A stretch of DNA of 64,000 nt from Villigracilis sp900696595 (GCA_030263615.1 SZPH01000003.1:1-64000), one strand, 5' to 3'. Positions 32,292 to 40,853 are shown, counted from the first letter of the stretch. Notes: generated from the letters alone by a model not told the origin. Numbers and translations are program-made.

Positions 32292-33578
32292 TCAGTCTGC
32301 CGCGGCTTGGAGCGGGAGCGGTTCGATGGTTTTTCGCCAGAAGAAAGCCCAATATAGGAAGACCGAGATTGTGTAAAGCGCGATTGTGCCGATGAAGGGG
32401 GGACCGAAACCGTACTGAACCTGAAGCCATCCGCTGACGGTGGGGCTGAACGCCCAGCCGAAATTCCACGCCATGCTGGTCAGGCTCGCCACCGTGGCGC
32501 GCCCCGAAGGTTCGACGCGTTCCATCACGAAGGCTTGATAGACGGGGCTGCTCATGTTCATCAAAGCGAGGCGGATGTAAAAAGCGGCCGCGCCGATCCA
32601 AAAAATGGGCGAGAAGCCAAGCAGGATCAAAAACGGAACGGATAACGCCTGCGAGACAACGACCAGTTGAATCTTTCCCGTCCGTTCGGCGAGCGGCGGC
32701 GCAAGGAGCAAGCCGATGCCCATTGCCAGCGAACCCCAGGCGAATAACGCGCCGATGACCGGGTCGGGCTGGTTATGCGCGACGCGGAAGAAGACGTTCA
32801 TGAACGGCATGATCAGACCCGCGCCCAGCGATGTGAGCAGCATGGGCAGGATGAATTTGACCAGCAAGCCGGGATGTTTCGACGCAAATTCGAAGGGGGC
32901 GAAAACGACGCGCTGTCCGCGCGAAATTTTTGGCGATTTGATCAGCGTCAGCGGAATCACTGCGGCCACGGCAAAGACACCTGCGACCAATATGGAATCT
33001 CCGTAGGCGTGACTGCTGGTGGCTGGGACGTTCTGCGCCTGACCCATCCAGGTCGGGAGGTAGCCGCCGATCCAGTTGCCGACGGACGCCATGGTCATGG
33101 TCAACCCCTGACCGAAACTGAAGAGATAGGTGCGTTCCTTCTCGTCGCTGTTTTCCATCAGGAAGGGAGACATGGTCACGCCCGCCAGGCTTTGCGCCAG
33201 ACCCGAAACGATGTTCATCGCATAGAGCGAAGTCTCCGTCCGCCAGAGCGCCATGGCGAGGATGGAAACCGCCAGCAACCCGCTCGATAGCACAAGCGAG
33301 CCTTTGCGCCCGATGCTGTCCGCCAGGTAGCCCATGGGCAGGGCGGCGATCAATGCGACGAAACTGCTGGCGGTGATCAGATTGCCCAGCGTCGATTCGT
33401 TGAAGCCGAGGCTGAGGGCGTAGAAGTTGAAGATCAGGCGGAAGACGCCCATCACCGCGCCGGTGACGACTACGTTGAGCAGATAAAGCCGCGCATTCGG
33501 TTTGAACGCGCGGACGTGGGAGAGATATTCTCCAAAGATGTGGAATGGATTGCGATTACTGGCGGTCTGTGTCTTCAT
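32292..33578 (-). CDS. Major facilitator superfamily transporter
   Basis: Twelve-helix permease of 428 residues. The MFS loop 2-3 motif appears as GYLADSIGRKGSLVL (about 83-97). TM segments alternate through the protein, with a central break near SRGQRVVFAPFEF. The substrate is unknown. Its start overlaps the stop of the ArsR-type regulator (ATGA), so they are coupled and the regulator probably controls this exporter. Confidence 0.88.
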   Translation of the reverse strand: MKTQTASNRNPFHIFGEYLSHVRAFKPNARLYLLNVVVTGAVMGVFRLIFNFYALSLGFNESTLGNLITASSFVALIAALPMGYLADSIGRKGSLVLSSGLLAVSILAMALWRTETSLYAMNIVSGLAQSLAGVTMSPFLMENSDEKERTYLFSFGQGLTMTMASVGNWIGGYLPTWMGQAQNVPATSSHAYGDSILVAGVFAVAAVIPLTLIKSPKISRGQRVVFAPFEFASKHPGLLVKFILPMLLTSLGAGLIMPFMNVFFRVAHNQPDPVIGALFAWGSLAMGIGLLLAPPLAERTGKIQLVVVSQALSVPFLILLGFSPIFWIGAAAFYIRLALMNMSSPVYQAFVMERVEPSGRATVASLTSMAWNFGWAFSPTVSGWLQVQYGFGPPFIGTIALYTISVFLYWAFFWRKTIEPLPLQAAAD

Positions 33579-34684
33579 GTTATTTTTTTGACCGGCTCGC
33601 CTTCGAGAAAGGCGGTCAGGTTTTGATATACGGCTTCGAGCGCCTGTGTGCGGGCGGTGTAACGGTTCTCTTCGTGTAGCAGAGAGAGTTCCACCAGACC
33701 GGCGAGGCGCAATTCCCTGAGGTGATGGGTGACGGTGGGCGGGCGCAGTTGCAATTTGCGCGCAATCTCCGATGGCGCCAGGTTTTCGCTGGTGAGATAA
33801 CGCATGATCTTCAGGCGGGTCGGGTCGGCGAGCGCTTTGAGCGAACGGACGAGCGCGTCCGGCACAATCTCGCCGGGGATGACGGACATATCCGCCGGGC
33901 GCGCGCCGAATCCGAGCATCATAGTATCGTTTGGAAATTTTTCAAAGAAGACCAGCGGCGTGGTCCAAAAGATGGGGACGAGGATGAAGGTCGAGGCGTT
34001 GAATTCATCTCCGGGTTGCAGCCCCTGCGAGAGTTCGTTGAAGAGCTCTTCAAAACTCAAAGAGGAGGATAAAGCCTGGGCGCGTTCCAACCCAGCCCTG
34101 AGCGCGGGTTCGATGCGCTTTTCCTCCTCCTCGAAGAACGCCTGGTAATAGGACTGGATCGCGGCCAGATAGGCGTCACCCAGATCAGCCGGGCGGCTCC
34201 ACCACTCCAGCGCGGATTCGACCGCTTCGCGCTTTATGTTCCCGTGTTTGTGGGTGAACAGTTTGTGGAAGAAATCCACATCGGCGGGAGTCCATTTTCC
34301 ATCGGCGGCGATGCGCAGGAGAATTTCCCGGTAGGCTTTGTATTTCGCATCCTCTTCGGGGTCTCCCGATTTGTGAACGTCCCGGACGCTGTAGAGTTCG
34401 ATCATGCGCTCGGCGGCGGGAATTTGTTTGAGCGCCCACAATGCGCTGATGGCGTCCTTTGGGGCGGGAAGATCGTGAATCCATTTGAGCGGGACGCCCA
34501 ATAAAGGGTAAAACTCCTCCAAAAATTTTCGTTCCGCCGCCGGGATGCGCGCGCGGACGCTGGCGGCGTAGGATGGGCGGATGCCGTAGGAGTTCGGTTC
34601 GTTCAGGACGTGCAGGCTGATGAATAGTTCGTAGGCGGTTCCGAAATCCCAAACGATGGCGGGGGAGGAGTTTGTCATGGGCAT
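33575..34684 (-). CDS. ArsR-family transcriptional regulator with long N-terminal domain
   Basis: A 369-residue regulator. The C-terminal winged helix is clear: LKALADPTRLKIMRYLTSEN then APSEIARKLQLRPPTVTHHL (about 280-325) and the wing ENRYTAR. No metal-binding Cys pairs of the classic ArsR/SmtB type are seen. The N-terminal 270 residues (AYELFISLHVLN...) look like the sensing domain found in some HTH proteins of actinobacteria and Chloroflexota (DUF5937-like). Coupled to the MFS gene downstream and preceded by a small protein gene. Confidence 0.85.
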   Translation of the reverse strand: MPMTNSSPAIVWDFGTAYELFISLHVLNEPNSYGIRPSYAASVRARIPAAERKFLEEFYPLLGVPLKWIHDLPAPKDAISALWALKQIPAAERMIELYSVRDVHKSGDPEEDAKYKAYREILLRIAADGKWTPADVDFFHKLFTHKHGNIKREAVESALEWWSRPADLGDAYLAAIQSYYQAFFEEEEKRIEPALRAGLERAQALSSSLSFEELFNELSQGLQPGDEFNASTFILVPIFWTTPLVFFEKFPNDTMMLGFGARPADMSVIPGEIVPDALVRSLKALADPTRLKIMRYLTSENLAPSEIARKLQLRPPTVTHHLRELRLAGLVELSLLHEENRYTARTQALEAVYQNLTAFLEGEPVKKIT

Positions 34685-34743
34685 GATCCGGATGTGAATT
34701 TCGGGCGACGGTCGTTATAGACTGTCGCCCGATCTTGGAGGAA

Positions 34744-34974
34744 TTATTTGCCTTTCAATTTTCTGCCGATGGTGATCAGGGTATCGCCGGTGCTTTTATC
34801 TATGGTCTCGTTAAAGGGCGGGATGTTCTTGAATAACACGCCAATCGCGATCAGCGCCTGCCCGGTCTGACGGGTGAAAATGCCCCGGGCTGTTGGCTCG
34901 ACTTCGGCGCAATCGGTGGTTGTGGTTGTTTCAATACCTTCCATGGTCATATTTTCGTTTGTGATCGCTGACAT
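34744..34974 (-). CDS. Small protein of unknown function (76 residues), first gene of the ArsR/MFS unit
   Basis: No family recognised. The first 28 residues are Thr/Glu-rich (EGIETTTTTDCAEVEPTA). A compact second half, TGQALIAIGVLFKNIPPFNE then TGDTLITIGRKLKGK, contains two similar hydrophobic segments. A good GAGAGGACACC ribosome-binding site and a strong promoter (35040-35068) support expression. It precedes the regulator gene by 59 nt on the same strand. Confidence 0.65.
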   Translation of the reverse strand: MSAITNENMTMEGIETTTTTDCAEVEPTARGIFTRQTGQALIAIGVLFKNIPPFNETIDKSTGDTLITIGRKLKGK

Positions 34975-35039
34975 GGTGTCCTCTCTTCCTCATAAGGGAC
35001 GTTTAGCCTGTCGGCTATGTTAGTCAAATATATAATTAG

Positions 35040-35068
35040 ATGATAGTCTAAGTTAGATGGTTTGTCAA
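35040..35068 (-). promoter_or_regulatory. Consensus-like promoter of the small protein/ArsR/MFS unit
   Basis: Minus strand TTGACA, 17-bp spacer, TATCAT. The CATCTAA direct repeat (one copy in the spacer, one overlapping the end of the -10) and the TTAGACTA sequence between them look like operator material for the ArsR-type regulator. The identical TTGACA-17-TATCAT layout occurs at the csoR promoter. Confidence 0.75.
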
Positions 35069-35100
35069 GTTAAAAAATAGGAAAAAAACACCTAAAAAAC

Positions 35101-35256
35101 GCCGTCCCCGGCTGGATAGACGACGCCTCTCTCTCCCTTTTGGCTTTTCTCGTCTGGTTTGCCTTTTCCCCGCTCGGGCTGATTCTGCATGGGCTGGCAA
35201 TCTGGCGCGGCGGGAATCCGTTGGAGGTGTTGGCGGGAAAGAAACCTTCCCCGTAA
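35101..35256 (+). pseudogene. Possible remnant of a membrane-protein gene (no start codon)
   Basis: An open plus-strand frame of 51 codons ends at TAA. Its translation (VPGWIDDASLSLLAFLVWFA, then SPLGLILHGLAIWRGGNP) looks like the C-terminus of a real membrane protein. There is no ATG/GTG at its beginning and a promoter for the opposite strand lies just upstream, so it would be an isolated 3' fragment. It could also be chance. Confidence 0.3.
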
Positions 35257-35284
35257 GAATCGACAATGTCGTCCACAACCCCGT

Positions 35285-35860
35285 CTACCGCGCTTCCTGG
35301 AATTCTTCGACCTGGTAGGTATAAACCTGTAATCTTGCATTGCGCCAAAGATTCCCGCGCTCGCCCATTTTGTAACAAAGTTGTTCGAGGAACTCGACCG
35401 GGTCGGGGATCTTCTCCCAAACCTGCGGCAGGAAGGTCGCTCTGCGCTGTCCGTGTTTGAGGATCACGCCATCTATATGCGGGCGCAGTTTGCGGAGGAG
35501 ATCGTCGCTTGTGGAATATTCCAATTCTTTCGGCGCGGTCAGGCGCGAGATCTCAATGCGGATGTCGCTCAATTCCGATTCGCTCACGGGCGGAAAGCGC
35601 GGATCTTCCATCGCGGCGGAGACGGCGTGTTCGCGCACGTCCTCCGCCAGCGGCTGATAGGCCTCGAGCGCGCCGATGCACCCGCGCAGGCGGCCGTCAA
35701 TCGTCAACGTCACAAAAGACGCGCCTTTTTCCAGCAAGACTGGCGTGAGGGAGGATGGGTCGGACAACGGCGGTTTCCCTCCCCTTGCGGCATGTTCAAT
35801 CGCCTCACGCGCGATCCGCAAAAGCGTTTGCTTTTCACCATCCGTCAACGTGGTGGACAT
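35285..35860 (-). CDS. AMMECR1-domain protein
   Basis: A 191-residue cytoplasmic protein of the AMMECR1 (AmmeMemoRadiSam protein A) family. The hallmark LRGCIG (about residue 58-63) lies in FVTLTIDGRLRGCIGALEAY, followed by AVSAAMEDPRFPPVSESEL and the typical C-terminus. The biochemical role is not settled; elsewhere it co-occurs with Memo and radical SAM proteins, which are absent here. GAGGTCAGGG precedes the ATG. Confidence 0.92.
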   Translation of the reverse strand: MSTTLTDGEKQTLLRIAREAIEHAARGGKPPLSDPSSLTPVLLEKGASFVTLTIDGRLRGCIGALEAYQPLAEDVREHAVSAAMEDPRFPPVSESELSDIRIEISRLTAPKELEYSTSDDLLRKLRPHIDGVILKHGQRRATFLPQVWEKIPDPVEFLEQLCYKMGERGNLWRNARLQVYTYQVEEFQEAR

Positions 35861-35881
35861 ATCGCCCTGACCTCAAGCGTT

Positions 35882-36391
35882 TTATTCCAATCGAGACAAC
35901 GCCCAATATTCCCGATTGTGATAGATCAACGGCTCGCCTTCGCCGGTTCCGCGCGCGGCGGCCACTTCGGCGATGAAGAGCGTATTCAGCCCCGCATCGT
36001 GCGTATGCACAACCCGGCAGTCCATCCACGAAAGCCCGCCGACGATGAGGGGCGAACCGGTCACGAGGGTTTCAATCTGCACATGCGAGAACCGATCCGC
36101 CGATTCGGGCAGGCGCCCCGCAAACAGGTCGGAGACGCGCTTTTGCGACGACGCAAGAATGGTCAGCCCAAACGCGCCGGATTTCAACGTCAATTCATGA
36201 GTGCGGGTGTCTTTTTTCATGGCAATTGTGATCCACGCCGGGTCGAGCGAAATGGACGTGAACGAATTGGCGGTCATGCCATGGCGGTCGTTTTCGTAGG
36301 CGGCCGCCACGACGGTCACGCCCGCCGACCAGGCGCGCATGGCGGAGCGCAGGGCTTCGGGGTCAAGGGTCATAACAGGGAAAATCTCCAT
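35882..36391 (-). CDS. Flavin reductase-like FMN-binding protein
   Basis: A 169-residue protein of the HpaC/flavin reductase family, reducing FMN/FAD with NAD(P)H or binding FMN. Seen: SAGVTVVAA, GMTANSFTSISLDPAWI (about 38-54) with the conserved T/N-S-F-S motif, FGLTILASSQ and DCRVVHTHDAGLNTLFIAEV. Two in-frame starts exist (36391 and 36373); neither has a well-spaced ribosome-binding site, and the first is given. The gene ends 21 nt before the AMMECR1 start, so it heads that pair. Confidence 0.9.
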   Translation of the reverse strand: MEIFPVMTLDPEALRSAMRAWSAGVTVVAAAYENDRHGMTANSFTSISLDPAWITIAMKKDTRTHELTLKSGAFGLTILASSQKRVSDLFAGRLPESADRFSHVQIETLVTGSPLIVGGLSWMDCRVVHTHDAGLNTLFIAEVAAARGTGEGEPLIYHNREYWALSRLE

Positions 36392-36451
36392 TTGAATTCA
36401 TGATAACGGGGCGGAGAGTCAGAGTCAAGCCGGAAAAACTTTTTTCCCCAG

Positions 36452-36481
36452 ACCTGTCAGGTTTCTGAAAACCTGTCAAGT
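36452..36481. repeat. Direct repeat of an 11-bp palindrome (ACCTGTCAGGT)
   Basis: ACCTGTCAGGT and ACCTGTCAAGT, each palindromic around the central T, are separated by 8 bp in the divergent region between the flavin reductase and C39 peptidase genes. The layout is compatible with an operator or with a dispersed repeat. Confidence 0.5.
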
Positions 36482-36539
36482 CTTTTACTTCCTTACCTTC
36501 ATTAATCGCCTTTTATTCTCGCATGGTAAACTCACGCGC

Positions 36540-37772
36540 ATGTCTCCCAAAGTCAGAAAGATATTTATCGGGCTGGCGGGCTTGCTCATCGCGGCGGCGT
36601 TGATTTATCAGATCCCCGCCGTGAAAACGCGCCTCGAATGGCGGCTGGATGTTTTTCAAGTCTACGTCAAAAACGTGATTAACCCGGTCGGGCCCGTGCC
36701 CACGGCCTTGCCCGTCACCCCGCAGCCTGCGACCCCGACAATCGCAACTACAAACACCGTTGCGGCCCAAGCATTGCCGACCGCCACGCCCGCATCAACC
36801 TTTCCGCCGCTTCCAGCGCAGGCGAAAATCAAATCGCCCCCGTATGAGAAACAAACCGCCAACAATTGCGGTCCTGCCACGCTTTCGATGGCGTTGCATC
36901 TTTACGGATGGGAGGGCAGTCAAAGCGACATATCCGACCTGGTTAAACCCGTCAGCGGCGACCGCAACGTCAACCCCGAAGAACTGCGCTATTACATCCG
37001 CACGCAGGCGGGCTGGCTCAACCTTGAATATCGCGTCGGCGGAAACATCGAAACGCTCAAACGCCTGCTTGCCGCAAACTACCCCGTCATCGTCGAGTCG
37101 GTCACAGCGCTCGACCCCGCCGACGCGCTCGGCCCCGCCGACGATCTGTGGGCGGCGCATTATCTTCTCGTCACAGCCTACGACGACTCGACGCAGGAAT
37201 TCACCGTGCAGGATTCCTATCACGGACCCGACCTGAAAATTTCCTACGCCCAACTCGAAGCCGATTGGAAGCCCTTCAATAACGTCTATCTTTTGATGTA
37301 CTTCCCGCAATTCGAGGAGGAAGTGAAAACCCTGCTCGGCTCAGACTGGGACCCGGGGCTGAATCGGCAACGAGTCCTTTCCCACGCCGAAAGTTTGATC
37401 TCCGCCCCCTCCGCCGACGCCTTCGACTGGTTCAACTACGGCAGCAACCTGGTTTACTTTGAACGCTACGACGAAGCCGCGCGCGCCTACGACAAAGCCC
37501 GCGAACTGGGTTTGCCGTTGCGGATGTTCCGCTATCAATTCGGCCCCTTCCTCGCCTATTTTCACTCCGCCCGCAACGACGACCTGTTGACCCTTGCAAA
37601 ATACGCGCTCGGCGTAACGGACAAATCGGAAGAAGCATGGCTGTGGTACGGCTTCGGACTCTATCGCAAAGGGGATTACGACGGCGCGCTCAAAGCCTGG
37701 CAAAAGGCGGATTCGATCAACCCGAACTTCTACGAAGACCAGGCGCGGAAGGCGATGGAGTTGGTACAGTAG
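36540..37772 (+). CDS. C39-family cysteine peptidase-like protein with TPR-like tail
   Basis: A 410-residue exported or membrane-anchored protein. TM helix KIFIGLAGLLIAAALIYQI (8-26), a Thr/Pro/Ala linker, then a papain-like C39 domain: QTANNCGPATLSMAL (Cys about 111), WAAHYLLVTAYD (His) and FTVQDSYHG (Asp), a complete triad. Residues about 290-410 form TPR-like repeats (WFNYGSNLVYFERYDEAARAYDKA; WLWYGFGLYRKGDYDGALKAWQKA). Bacteriocin-export C39 domains are fused to ABC transporters; here it stands alone. The start has a TAAACT box 7 nt upstream. Confidence 0.88.
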   Translation: MSPKVRKIFIGLAGLLIAAALIYQIPAVKTRLEWRLDVFQVYVKNVINPVGPVPTALPVTPQPATPTIATTNTVAAQALPTATPASTFPPLPAQAKIKSPPYEKQTANNCGPATLSMALHLYGWEGSQSDISDLVKPVSGDRNVNPEELRYYIRTQAGWLNLEYRVGGNIETLKRLLAANYPVIVESVTALDPADALGPADDLWAAHYLLVTAYDDSTQEFTVQDSYHGPDLKISYAQLEADWKPFNNVYLLMYFPQFEEEVKTLLGSDWDPGLNRQRVLSHAESLISAPSADAFDWFNYGSNLVYFERYDEAARAYDKARELGLPLRMFRYQFGPFLAYFHSARNDDLLTLAKYALGVTDKSEEAWLWYGFGLYRKGDYDGALKAWQKADSINPNFYEDQARKAMELVQ

Positions 37773-37773
37773 G

Positions 37774-37801
37774 TTGGTAATTGGTAATTGGAGATTGGTG
37801 A
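37774..37801 (+). repeat. 7-bp tandem array (TTGGTAA type, inverse of AATTACC)
   Basis: Four phased heptads (TTGGTAA, TTGGTAA, TTGGAGA, TTGGTGA) start two bases after the stop of the C39 peptidase gene. Same family as the AATTACC arrays, in the opposite orientation. Downstream, two short palindromes (ACTCCGAAGGAGT and ACCCCGAAGGGGT) precede the next gene; the second provides its ribosome-binding site. Confidence 0.85.
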
Positions 37802-37893
37802 GTGATGATCCGCCATTTGCAGGAATAACTCCGAAGGAGTGAGATGATTGTAGTTTTATCGCAAAGATATGCAAACCCCGAAGGGGTGTCATA

Positions 37894-38856
37894 ATGATTC
37901 GACGACGAATTCTGGCTTTTGGAATTCTGCTCAACCTTTTTATTCCCTCCGCCTGCCAGCCTGCGGCGACGGCAACACCCGAAGTGATTGTTGTTTCCAC
38001 ATCCACGCCCGCGCAGGCGACGGAAACTGCGACTGAGATTCCATCGCCCACGGCGACATCCCAGCCGACGGTGACGGCGACGCCGGATACGATTCGAGTC
38101 TCGCCAAAAGACGGGATGACTCAGATCCAAATCCCTTCGGGGACGTTCTTCATGGGCGGCATGGACGTGTACCGCGAGAACGACGAACAGCCCGCGCATG
38201 AGGTCGTCATTGATTCGTTTTGGATGGATCAAGTGGAAGTGACAAACGGCATGTATGAACTGTGCGTTCGCGCGGGCGCGTGCCGCCTTCCAAAGGAGGC
38301 CCGTTCGGACAACCGCGAGGAATATTTCAATGCCGCGCCCTTCCGCGATTACCCCGTCGTCCATGTGGCATGGTACGACGCGAACGCCTACTGTCAATGG
38401 GCGGGGCGCAGGCTTCCGACCGAAGCGGAATGGGAACGCGCCGCGCGCGGCGACGACAAGCGCAACTATCCCTGGGGCGACGAAGCGCCAAACCAGTTCA
38501 ACTCCAATTCGTTGAACATCGTTGGCGATACGACGCGCGTCGGTTCCTACCCCGAAGGCGCAAGTCCGTTTGGGGTTTTGGATATGGCGGGCAACGTCTG
38601 GGAGTGGGTGGCGGACTATTACAAGCCCAATTATTATGCAATCGCCCCGCTCGAGAATCCGCAAGGTCCCACAAGGGAGGAGGCGCGCAGCGATCTGCGC
38701 GTGATCCGCGGCGGCTCGTTTCAGGAGGACGGAATCTTTTTGCGATTGGCAAACCGCAGTTTTCTCGACGGTCCCGACCCGAAAGCGGATCCGAAAGACG
38801 AGGCATATTACGGGAAGAGTTCAAACCGGGTGGGGTTTCGGTGCGTGGAAGAGTAG
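37894..38856 (+). CDS. SUMF1/formylglycine-generating-enzyme-type lipoprotein
   Basis: A 320-residue lipoprotein (lipobox PSAC, Cys21) with a Thr/Pro-rich linker (about 22-70), then an FGE-sulfatase domain: IPSGTFFMGGMD, DSFWMDQVEVTNGMY, PVVHVAWYDANAYCQWAGRRLPTEAEWE, YPWGDE, VWEWVADYY, RVIRGGSF and NRVGFRCV. True FGEs use a Cys pair or copper site near the C-terminus; only the CV of FRCV is seen, so a binding or structural role is as likely as catalysis. GGGGTG in a short palindrome acts as the ribosome-binding site. Confidence 0.9.
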   Translation: MIRRRILAFGILLNLFIPSACQPAATATPEVIVVSTSTPAQATETATEIPSPTATSQPTVTATPDTIRVSPKDGMTQIQIPSGTFFMGGMDVYRENDEQPAHEVVIDSFWMDQVEVTNGMYELCVRAGACRLPKEARSDNREEYFNAAPFRDYPVVHVAWYDANAYCQWAGRRLPTEAEWERAARGDDKRNYPWGDEAPNQFNSNSLNIVGDTTRVGSYPEGASPFGVLDMAGNVWEWVADYYKPNYYAIAPLENPQGPTREEARSDLRVIRGGSFQEDGIFLRLANRSFLDGPDPKADPKDEAYYGKSSNRVGFRCVEE

Positions 38857-38941
38857 TTGGAGATTGGTAATTGGTGATTGGGGATGGGTGAAGGGTGAAG
38901 GGTGAAGGATGAAGGGTGAAGGATGAAGGATGAAGGGTGAA
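38857..38941 (+). repeat. 7-bp tandem arrays (TTGGTAA type, then GGGTGAA/GGATGAA)
   Basis: Four TTGGNNA heptads begin right after the stop codon of the SUMF1-type gene. One extra base later, eight GGRTGAA heptads run to 38941. The rest of the gap to the metK promoter (38942-39081) has no gene. Confidence 0.9.
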
Positions 38942-39081
38942 TAAAGAAAGATTGGCAGGAGTGGGGAAGGGTTGTTGATGGGCGGGAAGTGGGCAGAATC
39001 GGATTCGGGGAGGGAAAACCTGGAAACGCTGAATCCGGTTCGGGCGGGGAGAGAGGCGGGGTTCGTCATCCAAAATTTTTA

Positions 39082-39110
39082 TTGACGCTGAATCCCCGTC
39101 ATGGTATTAT
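39082..39110 (+). promoter_or_regulatory. Promoter of the SAM riboswitch-metK transcript
   Basis: TTGACG, 17-bp spacer, TATTAT. The start of transcription would fall about 24 nt before the riboswitch P1 stem. Confidence 0.7.
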
Positions 39111-39141
39111 CCCCGCCACAATCGAATAGCCCGTAAAGACA

Positions 39142-39321
39142 CTCTTATCCAGAGAGGCGGAGGGAACGGCCCGGTGATGCCTCGACAACCAGTGGAGCGG
39201 TCAAGTAGTCTGATAGTCATGTAGTCGAATGGTCAAGACCATGCGACCGCGCGGCGAAGAGACCAACGGACCAACCCGCCAGGTGCCAATTCCGACAGAC
39301 GGATGTTCTGGGAGATGAGAG
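39142..39321 (+). promoter_or_regulatory. SAM-I (S-box) riboswitch upstream of metK, with enlarged P3 arm
   Basis: P1 is closed by CTCTTATC and GATGAGAG. The conserved core is present: AGAGAGGCGGAGGGA, GGCCCGGTGATGCCTCGACAACC (read in two parts), GGTGCCAATTCC and the final AGATGAGAG. Between the CAACC and GGTGCC segments the usual short P3 is replaced by about 90 nt with ATGGTC-AA-GACCAT and 8-nt TAGTCNNN repeats. S-adenosylmethionine binding should shut off metK through the downstream terminator. Confidence 0.9.
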
Positions 39322-39343
39322 GGTAAATACTGCAACGCATGTT

Positions 39344-39377
39344 ATTGCCCTTTCTGCGCGTCTGGAAGGGCAATTTT
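39344..39377 (+). terminator. Riboswitch-controlled intrinsic terminator
   Basis: ATTGCCCTT-(13 nt)-AAGGGCAAT followed by TTT, between the aptamer and the metK ribosome-binding site. This is the expected OFF-state expression platform. Confidence 0.85.
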
Positions 39378-39398
39378 CATTTCACAAGGAGAAACACA

Positions 39399-40619
39399 AT
39401 GAGCAATACTTTTATGACCTCCCCCAAACTGATGTTCACATCGGAATCAGTGACGGAAGGCCACCCCGACAAGATCTGCGACCAGGTTTCGGATGCCGTG
39501 CTGGACGCCTGCCTCGAGCAGGACCCGCGCTCGCGCGTGGCGTGCGAAACAGCCGTCAAGACCGGTTATGTGATGCTGCTGGGCGAGATCACCACCAACG
39601 CGCAGTTCAATTACGATGAACTTGTGCGCAAGACTGTCAACGAGATCGGTTACGACTCGAGCGACAAGGGATTCGACGGTTCGTCCTGCGGCGTGCTGGT
39701 CGCCATCGCCAAACAATCCGGCGACATTGCCATGGGCGTGAATCACGCGCTCGAAACCCGCGACGGGCATCGCCTGACCGACGAGGAGGTTGAATCCATC
39801 GGCGCGGGCGACCAGGGCATGATGTTCGGCTTTGCCTGCAACGAAACTCCGACCCTGATGCCGATGCCGATCTATCTGGCGCATAAACTGACGCGCAAGC
39901 AGAGCGAACTGCGCAAGAGCGGCGCGATCAAATGGCTGAGACCCGACGCCAAGAGCCAGGTGACGATTGAGTATTCGAATGGCAAGCCGGCGCGGGTGGA
40001 TACGGTGTTGATTTCGACCCAGCACTCGCCGGATGTCTCGCAGAATGAAATCACTGAAACCGTCACCGAAGAGATCATCATGAAGACTCTGCCCGAAAAC
40101 CTGGTGGATAAAAACCTGAAGGTCTTCGTTAACCCAACCGGTCGCTTCGTCGTCGGCGGACCGATGGGCGACGCGGGGGTGACGGGACGCAAGATCATCG
40201 TGGACACCTACGGCGGCATGGGGCGTCACGGCGGCGGCGCGTTCTCCGGGAAGGACCCGACGAAGGTGGACCGCTCCGCGGCGTATGCGGCCCGTTATGT
40301 GGCGAAGAACATCGTCGCCGCCGGGCTGGCCGACCGCGTGGAAGTGCAGGTGGCTTATGCCATCGGTGTGGCGCATCCGCTTTCGGTGAACGTGGAGACT
40401 TTCGGCACGGCAAAGATCGCCGACGAGAAAATCGCCAAACTGATTGACGAACTCTTCGACCTTCGCCCGGGCGCGATCATCCGCGACCTCGGACTGCGCA
40501 AGCCGATCTATCGCAAGACGGCGGCGTACGGTCACTTCGGGCGCGACGATATCGAATTCCCCTGGGAGCGCACGGATAAGGCGGAGGCGTTGAAGAAGGC
40601 GGCGGGGATCGGTTCGTAA
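39399..40619 (+). CDS. metK: S-adenosylmethionine synthetase
   Basis: Makes S-adenosylmethionine from methionine and ATP, 406 residues. Signatures: FTSESVTEGHPDKICDQVSDA (split across residues 13-33), GAGDQGMMFGFA, GGPMGDAGVTGRK and YGGMGRHGGGAFSGKDPTKVDRSAAYA. All active-site segments are intact. The ATG after AAGGAGAAACACA was chosen; the frame is open upstream through the terminator, which is not coding. It is controlled by the SAM-I riboswitch. Confidence 0.98.
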   Translation: MSNTFMTSPKLMFTSESVTEGHPDKICDQVSDAVLDACLEQDPRSRVACETAVKTGYVMLLGEITTNAQFNYDELVRKTVNEIGYDSSDKGFDGSSCGVLVAIAKQSGDIAMGVNHALETRDGHRLTDEEVESIGAGDQGMMFGFACNETPTLMPMPIYLAHKLTRKQSELRKSGAIKWLRPDAKSQVTIEYSNGKPARVDTVLISTQHSPDVSQNEITETVTEEIIMKTLPENLVDKNLKVFVNPTGRFVVGGPMGDAGVTGRKIIVDTYGGMGRHGGGAFSGKDPTKVDRSAAYAARYVAKNIVAAGLADRVEVQVAYAIGVAHPLSVNVETFGTAKIADEKIAKLIDELFDLRPGAIIRDLGLRKPIYRKTAAYGHFGRDDIEFPWERTDKAEALKKAAGIGS

Positions 40620-40646
40620 GCCGCGATGCGCCATTCGAAAGAAAGC

Positions 40647-40686
40647 AAAAGCGCCTCTGATAAATCAGGGGCGCTTTTTTTGTTTT
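40647..40686 (+). terminator. Terminator of metK
   Basis: AAAAGCGCCTCTGA-TAAA-TCAGGGGCGCTTTTTTT: a 14-bp stem with T tract. Downstream, to 40800, is a non-coding stretch with a CTTCGATAAACTCAG dispersed element (40717-40731). Confidence 0.92.
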
Positions 40687-40853
40687 ACCCGTGGAGTTTG
40701 TCCCCGGTTTTCCCTGCTTCGATAAACTCAGCGCAAACCCGGCGGCGCGCTGCGAGGGAATCCTGCGCCGGAAACGGCGCAGGGAGAAGGAGGATCAACC
40801 TGTCTGATCTGTTTTGCGCGCATGTAGTTGATCGGGCGTCAAATCGAATCTGA

